NCBI RefSeq assembly: GCF_937874145.1
Contig: NZ_CALNBI010000288.1
Span: 1-7,009 of the forward strand
Length of the DNA: 7,009 nucleotides
Source: an uncultured Chitinophaga sp.
Lineage (GTDB): Bacteria > Bacteroidota > Bacteroidia > Chitinophagales > Chitinophagaceae
Direction: 5' to 3'
A program made the position numbers and the translations under genes. Below the pieces are notes generated by a model that was given only the letters and a program-made list of their open reading frames with translations, did not search any database and was not told the DNA's origin. Of this stretch, positions 1 to 4,968 are shown piece by piece. Numbering within the stretch: the stretch's first letter is position 1; each line of letters starts with the position of its first letter.

Positions 1-970
1 GCAGGAAGTCATTTTCACCTCCGGCGCCACCGAATCCCTCAACCTCGCGCTGAAAGGGGCGTACGAAGCCTACGCCGTGAAAGGGAAACACCTCATCACC
101 GTGCAAACCGAGCACAAAGCCGTGCTCGACACCTGCCATCACCTGGAGAAACTCGGGGCCAGCGTTACGTACCTGCCGGTCGACGGCCATGGCCTCGTGA
201 ACCCCGATGATTTGCGTTCCGCCATTCGTCCGGATACCATCCTGGCCGCGGTGATGTACGCCAATAACGAAACCGGTGTGATCCAGCCGATGGCGGAGAT
301 TTCCAAAATAGCGGCGGAACATGGCACCCTCCTGCTGACCGACGCTACGCAGGCGGCGGGTAAAATCCCGCTGGACGCGGGGAAGGATGGCATCGGGATG
401 CTGGCGCTGTCGGCACATAAGCTGTACGGTCCCAAAGGCGCCGGCGCGCTGTTCGTGCGCCGCAGATCGCCCAGGGTGCGGCTGGCGGCACAGCTCGACG
501 GTGGCGGCCACGAGCGCGGGATGCGCTCCGGCACCCTGAATGTGCCCGGTATCGTGGGCCTGGGCAGGGCTTGCGCCATTGCGTCCGACGAAATGGCAGG
601 GGAAGCCGTCCGGCTGGCGGCCCTCCGTGACCGCCTGGAAAACGGCATTATTGCGAAAACCGGTGCTTTGGTAAACGGTGCCGGCGCCCCCAGGCTGCCG
701 CACGTCAGCAACCTGCGGTTCCCGGATGTGAAGGGGGCGGACCTCCTGCGCGGCGTAACCCGGGAAATAGCCGTATCTTCGGGTTCGGCGTGCACCTCCG
801 CCAACCCGGAACCGAGCCATGTGCTCCTGGCCATGGGCATCCCCGAAGATCTGGCACATTCTTCGCTCAGATTCGGATTGGGACGGTTTACCACCGAACC
901 GGAAGTGGACCGTGCCATTGAGACAGTCATCAATACCGTGCGATCATTGCACGCAATATATAACCTGTAA
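1..970 (+). CDS. Cysteine desulfurase, group I (IscS/NifS type), 5'-truncated by window edge
   Basis: PLP-dependent enzyme that takes sulfur from L-cysteine, giving L-alanine and an enzyme persulfide for Fe-S cluster assembly and other thio-modifications; cytosolic. The first full codon is at 2 and the reading frame is open from the window edge, so the true start lies upstream. About 322 residues are visible, against roughly 380-400 for the family. The frame opens with EVIFTSGATESLNLALKG, the usual cofactor-binding N-terminal stretch. The PLP lysine lies in SAHKLYGPKGAG (AAG at 419-421). The catalytic cysteine lies in SSGSACTSANPEPSHVL (TGC at 791-793). The SSGSACTS loop is the group I form, unlike the RxGHHCA form of SufS. 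The gene runs to TAA, 11 nt before an A-type carrier gene, which supports an Fe-S role. A GTG at 77 is only an internal codon. Whether to call it IscS or NifS cannot be settled by eye. Confidence 0.95.
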   Translation, partial: QEVIFTSGATESLNLALKGAYEAYAVKGKHLITVQTEHKAVLDTCHHLEKLGASVTYLPVDGHGLVNPDDLRSAIRPDTILAAVMYANNETGVIQPMAEISKIAAEHGTLLLTDATQAAGKIPLDAGKDGIGMLALSAHKLYGPKGAGALFVRRRSPRVRLAAQLDGGGHERGMRSGTLNVPGIVGLGRACAIASDEMAGEAVRLAALRDRLENGIIAKTGALVNGAGAPRLPHVSNLRFPDVKGADLLRGVTREIAVSSGSACTSANPEPSHVLLAMGIPEDLAHSSLRFGLGRFTTEPEVDRAIETVINTVRSLHAIYNL

Positions 971-981
971 AAACGGAAAAA

Positions 982-1308
982 ATGATCTATATAAGTGATA
1001 AAGCCAAGCAAAAAGTAGATGCGCTCCGGGCCGAAGGGACCCTGGGGCAGGACTACTTCCTGCGCGTGTCCGTAGTGGGCGGAGGATGCTCCGGCCTCAG
1101 CTATAAACTGGATTTCGACAACGAAACCAAACCCAAGGACCAGGTGTTCGAAGACAAAGGCATCAAAGTGGTGACGGACCTGAAAAGCTTCCTTTACCTC
1201 TGCAATACCGTCCTCGAATTCTCCGAAGGGCTCAACGGCAAAGGGTTTTACTTCAACAACCCCAACGCCGCCCGCACCTGCGCCTGCGGCGACAGCTTCG
1301 CCGTATAA
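982..1308 (+). CDS. A-type iron-sulfur carrier protein (IscA/HesB family)
   Basis: Small cytosolic protein of 108 residues, the normal length of the family, that binds an Fe-S cluster or iron and passes clusters to apo-proteins. The three conserved cysteines are all visible: Cys36 in VGGGCSGLSY, and Cys100 and Cys102 in the C-terminal TCACGDSF. This is the C-x(63)-CxC pattern of IscA, ErpA and SufA. The ATG at 982 follows the desulfurase stop by 11 nt of A-rich sequence (971-981) with no Shine-Dalgarno, as is common in Bacteroidota. It is very probably co-transcribed with the upstream desulfurase, and the transcript would end at the hairpin at 1339-1372. No IscU scaffold or HscA/HscB chaperone gene follows. 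The family is certain; choosing between the IscA, ErpA and SufA names is not possible from this sequence alone. Confidence 0.95.
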   Translation: MIYISDKAKQKVDALRAEGTLGQDYFLRVSVVGGGCSGLSYKLDFDNETKPKDQVFEDKGIKVVTDLKSFLYLCNTVLEFSEGLNGKGFYFNNPNAARTCACGDSFAV

Positions 1309-1338
1309 GCCTGGGACAACGTCCTTCGAACGATAATA

Positions 1339-1372
1339 GCCGCCCGGTCCACCATAACCGGACGGCTTTTTT
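1339..1372 (+). terminator. Rho-independent terminator after the iscA-type gene
   Basis: A 10-bp inverted repeat, GCCGCCCGGT (1339-1348) with ACCGGACGGC (1357-1366), has a single C/A mismatch and an 8-nt loop, and is followed at once by six T residues (1367-1372). It lies 30 nt after the carrier gene stop and upstream of the gldF promoter, so it separates the Fe-S unit from the gld unit. Confidence 0.85.
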
Positions 1373-1406
1373 ATTGAATCGTTTACGGATGATTAAAAAT
1401 TCAAAT

Positions 1407-1435
1407 ATTGTGGAAACGTAATTGAATTATATTTG
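1407..1435 (+). promoter_or_regulatory. Bacteroidota-type promoter for gldFG
   Basis: TATATTTG at 1428-1435 is an exact match to the Bacteroidota -7 consensus TAnnTTTG. An ATTG at 1407-1410 lies 17 nt upstream and is a plausible partial -33 element (consensus TTTG). The surroundings are AT-rich, unlike the GC-rich coding DNA, and lie just after the preceding terminator. Transcription would begin around 1439-1442, only a few bases before the gldF ATG at 1444. Confidence 0.7.
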
Positions 1436-1443
1436 CTTCCGTC

Positions 1444-2181
1444 ATGTATGCCATTTTCAAGAAAGACATTCACCAATTTTTCAGCAGTATCACGGGCTAT
1501 GTAGCCATTATCGGGTTCCTGCTCGCCAACGGGTTGTTCCTGTTCATTTTCCGGGATACGAGCCTGCTGGAAGCGGGATACGCGGACCTGGACGGGCTCT
1601 TCGAGCTGGCGCCCATGATCTTCCTTTTGCTGATTCCCGCCATTACCATGCGCAGCCTGTCAGACGAGTACCGCAGCGGCACCATGGAGTTGCTGAGCAC
1701 CAAGCCGGTGACGCCCTGGCAGATCGTGTGGGGGAAGTACTGGGCCTGCCTGCTGATCGTGGCCATCGCGCTGATCCCAACTGTTGTGTACTATGTTGCC
1801 ATTGCGCAGCTCGCGGCGGCGGGGAACGGTCCGGATACGGGGAGCATCCTGGGTTCGTACCTGGGGTTGTTTTTGCTGGGGGGCGTGTTTACGGCCATCG
1901 GGCTGTGGGCATCGTCGCTGACGGGGAATGCGGTGGTTGCCTTTCTGGTAGCCATCTTCACCTGTTTCATCCTGTACAACGGGTTCGATGCGCTGAGCAA
2001 ACTGCCGGTGTTTGAAGGCGGGGCGGATTATTATCTCGCCATGGCCGGCATCCGGTATCATTATACTTCCATCAGCCGCGGGGTGGCAGACACGAGGGAC
2101 ATCGTGTATTTCGCCAGCCTGGCCGGGCTCATGTTATATCTTACCAAAATATCGCTGGAAAGGAAAATCTGGCAGGGCTGA
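1444..2181 (+). CDS. gldF: Gliding motility-associated ABC transporter permease GldF
   Basis: Integral inner-membrane permease of 245 residues, of the ABC-2 type, expected to work with GldG and the ATPase GldA in an ABC transporter linked to Bacteroidota gliding. Its substrate is not established. The start MYAIFKKDIHQFFSSITGYV is typical of the family: a short cytoplasmic helix leading into the first membrane span. Six hydrophobic segments are visible at about residues 17-36, 55-70, 98-120, 137-158, 161-180 and 219-234. The cytoplasmic loop after segment 2 carries the family-typical MRSLSDEYRSGTMELLSTKP (69-88), which probably contacts the ATPase. The ATG at 1444 is preferred because it gives the conserved N-terminus and sits just after an exact TAnnTTTG motif. 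The stop is 4 nt before gldG. The identity rests on sequence character plus the adjoining gldG; a related ABC-2 permease is the alternative. Confidence 0.9.
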   Translation: MYAIFKKDIHQFFSSITGYVAIIGFLLANGLFLFIFRDTSLLEAGYADLDGLFELAPMIFLLLIPAITMRSLSDEYRSGTMELLSTKPVTPWQIVWGKYWACLLIVAIALIPTVVYYVAIAQLAAAGNGPDTGSILGSYLGLFLLGGVFTAIGLWASSLTGNAVVAFLVAIFTCFILYNGFDALSKLPVFEGGADYYLAMAGIRYHYTSISRGVADTRDIVYFASLAGLMLYLTKISLERKIWQG

Positions 2182-2185
2182 CCGT

Positions 2186-3901
2186 ATGGAACTAACGAGA
2201 AAGGACAAACGTAAACAATACCTGAAACGGACACTGGGCCTCGTGGCCGTGATCGTGGCCATCAACGTGGCGGCGGGGTACTTCCATGCCCGGCTGGACC
2301 TTACGGCCGAGCAGCGTTACACCCTGGCCCCCTCTACCCGCGAGCTTCTCCGCAAGCTGGACGCGCCCGTTGAAATAGAAGTATACCTCAAAGGCAAATA
2401 TCCCGCGGGGTTCCGGCAGTTGTCCAACGCCACGCGCGAGCTGCTGGAAGAATTCCAGCAATACGGCGGCAACAACATCCGCTTTACCTTCCTCAACCCC
2501 GGTTCCGACCTCCCCGACTCCATGCGCGCCGCTTTCCAGGATTCGCTCATGGCACGGGGCATCCTGCCCTTTAATTTGCAGGTGCAGGACGACGGCAAGG
2601 ATTCCTATGCCGAGAAGCTCATCTTCCCCGGAGCGATCATTCAATACAAAGACCGCGAAACCGCCATCAATCTCCTGAAAAGCCAGGGCGGCATGGATCC
2701 CATGCAGGCGCTCAACAGCTCCGAAGCCCTCCTGGAATATAAATTCGCCAACGCCATCTACCAGCTGCAGCAGCCGCACCGGCCGCTCATCGGCTATATG
2801 CTGGGGCATGGCGAGCCGGAAGGGCCGGAAGTGTACGACGCGCTTAAAACGCTCCACGAGCTGTACCAGGTGGATACCGTCAACCTCGCTACTACACCGG
2901 CGATTTCCGGGGAGTTCGACGCTTTGCTGTTCGTAAGGCCTACGCTGGCCTTCACCGATGCCGACAAGCTGAAAATCGACCAGTACGTGATGCAGGGCGG
3001 CAACATCGCCTGGTTCATCGATAACCTGACCGCTTCTGCCGATAGCCTCCGCGGGCGCGACTTCGTGGCATTCGACCGCAACCTGCAGCTGGAAGACCTG
3101 CTGTTCAAATACGGCGCCCGCATCAATCCCGACCTGGTGCAGGACCTCCGGTCGGATATAATCCCGCTCGTAGTTGGCAACCTGGGCGACAAACCGCAGA
3201 TCCAGCCGGTGCCGTTCCCTTATTTTCCTTTGCTGTCGTCCACCAACGGCCATCCCATCGTTAAAAACCTGGATTTGGTGATGAGCCGTTTCGCCGGGTC
3301 GGTAGACACGATGGCCGGCGGCGATGTGCATAAAACCATATTGCTCACCTCTTCGGACCACAGCCGAACGGTGCGGAGCCCGGCGCAGATTACCCTGGAA
3401 AGCGTGCAGCAGCAGCCCAATCCCAGGGAGTTCCGCCAGCGGAACCTGCCGGTGGCCGTGTTGCTGGAAGGGCATTTCCCTTCCCTGTTCCGCCACAGGA
3501 TAGGTGCTGAGGCGCAGGCTCAATGGCAAAATGCCAGCGGTCAGGCCTACCGCGCACAGGCCGACACCGCGGGGAAAATGATCGTGGCGGGCGATGCCGA
3601 CCTGGTATTGAATGCCGTGACGAGGAAAAGCGGGCCTTTGCAGATGGGTGTCAATGAGTTCAACCCCGATTACCAGTTCGCCAACCGGGATTTCTTCCTG
3701 AATGGCATGGATTACCTCGCCAGCAAGTCGCCGGTGATGGAAACGCGTAACAAAGAACTGACGCTCAGGCTGCTGGATGTGGAAAAAGTCCGGACGGAAA
3801 AAACCAAATGGCAGATACTCGCTTTTGCCTTGCCTATAGGGGCTGTATTGCTGTTTGCCATGGCGTTCCAGTATTTCCGGCAGCGCAAGTATGCTCAATA
3901 A
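2186..3901 (+). CDS. gldG: Gliding motility-associated ABC transporter substrate-binding/auxiliary protein GldG
   Basis: A 571-residue membrane-anchored protein, the usual GldG size, with an ABC-transporter auxiliary (GldG-type) domain. A short basic N-terminus (ELTRKDKRKQYLKR) leads into one membrane span at about 16-33. This is followed by the family-typical RLDLTAEQRYTLAPSTRELL, a large extracytoplasmic region, and a C-terminal span at about 543-562 ending in a basic tail (RQRKYAQ). Recognisable stretches are GYMLGHGEPEGPEVYDALK (203-221), DQYVMQGGNIAWFID (265-279), VAGDADLVLN (467-476) and NRDFFLNGMDYL (500-511). The ATG at 2186, 4 nt after the gldF stop, is chosen over in-frame upstream codons because it places the N-terminal anchor correctly and avoids a long overlap with gldF. 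It is surely co-transcribed with gldF. No terminator follows it, so some transcripts may run on into the TerC-family gene. GldA is not encoded nearby. Confidence 0.93.
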   Translation: MELTRKDKRKQYLKRTLGLVAVIVAINVAAGYFHARLDLTAEQRYTLAPSTRELLRKLDAPVEIEVYLKGKYPAGFRQLSNATRELLEEFQQYGGNNIRFTFLNPGSDLPDSMRAAFQDSLMARGILPFNLQVQDDGKDSYAEKLIFPGAIIQYKDRETAINLLKSQGGMDPMQALNSSEALLEYKFANAIYQLQQPHRPLIGYMLGHGEPEGPEVYDALKTLHELYQVDTVNLATTPAISGEFDALLFVRPTLAFTDADKLKIDQYVMQGGNIAWFIDNLTASADSLRGRDFVAFDRNLQLEDLLFKYGARINPDLVQDLRSDIIPLVVGNLGDKPQIQPVPFPYFPLLSSTNGHPIVKNLDLVMSRFAGSVDTMAGGDVHKTILLTSSDHSRTVRSPAQITLESVQQQPNPREFRQRNLPVAVLLEGHFPSLFRHRIGAEAQAQWQNASGQAYRAQADTAGKMIVAGDADLVLNAVTRKSGPLQMGVNEFNPDYQFANRDFFLNGMDYLASKSPVMETRNKELTLRLLDVEKVRTEKTKWQILAFALPIGAVLLFAMAFQYFRQRKYAQ

Positions 3902-3917
3902 AGCTCCCGGAATCCAT

Positions 3918-3925
3918 TATCTTTG
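3918..3925 (+). promoter_or_regulatory. Candidate -7 promoter element for the TerC/Alx gene
   Basis: TATCTTTG matches the Bacteroidota -7 consensus TAnnTTTG exactly and lies in the 49-nt gap after gldG, 25 nt before the ATG at 3951. Transcription would start near 3929-3932 and give a leader of about 20 nt. No good TTTG -33 element is visible 17-23 nt upstream, where the sequence is the 3' end of gldG, so the call is tentative. Confidence 0.5.
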
Positions 3926-3950
3926 CCATTCATTAAATTTTCCGATCTAC

Positions 3951-4901
3951 ATGACACCGCAACTATGGACGTATACAGTTTTTGGAATTGTCATCGTTCT
4001 GGCCCTGATCTTCGACCTGGGATTATTAAGTAAAAAAGGTGAGGTAATGTCCATCAAGAAGGCGCTCATCCAGACCTGTTTCTGGGTAGTGCTGTCTATG
4101 GGCTTTTGTGCATTCGTATGGTACGAAGACGGCTCCAAGATGGCCATCGAGTACCTCAGCGCCTACCTGATGGAATGGTCGCTGTCTATCGACAACATTT
4201 TCGTATTCATCCTCATTTTCGGTTTTTTCAAGATCAAGGAAACGAATTATGCGCGTGTGTTGCTGATTGGTATCCTGATGGCGATCGTGTTCCGCGCGAT
4301 CTTTATCACCGTGGGCGTGGCCCTCATCCAGCAGTTCGGGTGGATCCTTTACATCTTCGGCGCCTTCCTGGTGTATACGGGTGTAAAGATGTTCATGGTT
4401 GACCAGCATGAGGAATTCAAGCCGGAAGAGAATTTCGCTTACCGCTTCATGCAGAAGTACCTGCGGATTTCCAACCAGCCGAATGTAGATAAGTTCACCA
4501 TCCACCAGAACGGCAAAGTGTATTTAACGACGTTATCGGTGGTGGTAGTGATGCTCGCCGTGACAGACATCGTGTTTGCGCTGGATTCCATCCCCGCCGT
4601 ATTTGCTATTTCGAAAGAACCGCTCGTGGTATATACATCCAATATTTTCGCCGTACTGGGCCTTCGCTCCCTCTTCTTCCTGTTGAGAGGCGCGGTAGAC
4701 AAGTTCGATTACCTGCAGCAGGGCATCGCCATCGTGCTGGTATTCATCGGTCTGAAAATGCTGGCCGAGATCTGGCACTTCAAGCTGCCGGTATGGGTTT
4801 CGCTCGTTGTGATCGTAACCTGCCTGGCAGGGTCCATTGTGTATTCCATCCTTTTCGACAAGAAATTACCGGTTAAACCGACCGAGACGACAGAGAGTTA
4901 G
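3951..4901 (+). CDS. alx: TerC/Alx-family membrane protein, probable Mn2+ exporter
   Basis: A 316-residue multi-spanning membrane protein, close in length to E. coli Alx (about 320). TerC/Alx proteins are linked to manganese efflux and metal homeostasis; the ion specificity here is inferred from the family. About nine hydrophobic segments are visible, roughly at 6-25, 41-58, 76-92, 101-121, 129-148, 193-212, 228-246, 256-275 and 282-301. Intramembrane acidic motifs typical of the family are present: EWSLSIDNIFVF (75-86) and TDIVFALDSIPAVFAIS (205-221). NIFAVLGLRSLFFLL (231-245) is also a family signature. The ATG at 3951 is preferred over the in-frame ATG at 3855, which lies inside gldG and upstream of the -7 motif and would add 32 non-hydrophobic residues. 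A perfect-stem terminator follows the TAG stop. The gene has no functional link to its neighbours and is probably transcribed on its own, possibly with readthrough from gldFG. Confidence 0.9.
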   Translation: MTPQLWTYTVFGIVIVLALIFDLGLLSKKGEVMSIKKALIQTCFWVVLSMGFCAFVWYEDGSKMAIEYLSAYLMEWSLSIDNIFVFILIFGFFKIKETNYARVLLIGILMAIVFRAIFITVGVALIQQFGWILYIFGAFLVYTGVKMFMVDQHEEFKPEENFAYRFMQKYLRISNQPNVDKFTIHQNGKVYLTTLSVVVVMLAVTDIVFALDSIPAVFAISKEPLVVYTSNIFAVLGLRSLFFLLRGAVDKFDYLQQGIAIVLVFIGLKMLAEIWHFKLPVWVSLVVIVTCLAGSIVYSILFDKKLPVKPTETTES

Positions 4902-4913
4902 TTGATCCGAACC

Positions 4914-4950
4914 AAAAGCGCCCGTACATGAGAGTCTGCGGGCGCTTTTT
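4914..4950 (+). terminator. Strong Rho-independent terminator after the TerC/Alx gene
   Basis: AAAAGCGCCCG (4914-4924) and CGGGCGCTTTT (4939-4949) form a perfect 11-bp stem with a 14-nt loop and a T-run to 4950. It lies 12 nt after the stop. The A-run on the 5' arm would also allow termination on the opposite strand, although no minus-strand gene is seen. Confidence 0.9.
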
Positions 4951-4968
4951 GATTAAAACCATATAACA

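Noticed and set aside
77..79. GTG as the start of the cysteine desulfurase.
   Set aside because: The same frame is open to the window edge and already encodes the conserved EVIFTSGATES stretch before this codon, so the gene is truncated rather than starting here.
139..1011. A 290-codon minus-strand open frame opposite the cysteine desulfurase and the start of the carrier gene.
   Set aside because: The + strand frame carries both catalytic motifs of a cysteine desulfurase; the antisense translation is low in family character and crosses a gene boundary.
1422..2015. A 197-codon + strand frame overlapping gldF.
   Set aside because: It runs in another frame over GldF, whose membrane segments and conserved loop are clear; its own translation is rich in Arg, His and Gly, typical of an out-of-frame reading.
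2192..3898. A 568-codon open frame on the minus strand covering nearly all of gldG.
   Set aside because: It lies antisense to a clearly recognisable GldG frame, its translation shows no family signature or membrane pattern, and long antisense frames are common opposite GC-rich coding DNA.
3855..3950. An upstream ATG at 3855 that would extend the TerC/Alx protein by 32 residues.
   Set aside because: The extension overlaps the end of gldG, lies upstream of the -7 motif at 3918-3925, and does not look like a TerC-family N-terminus.
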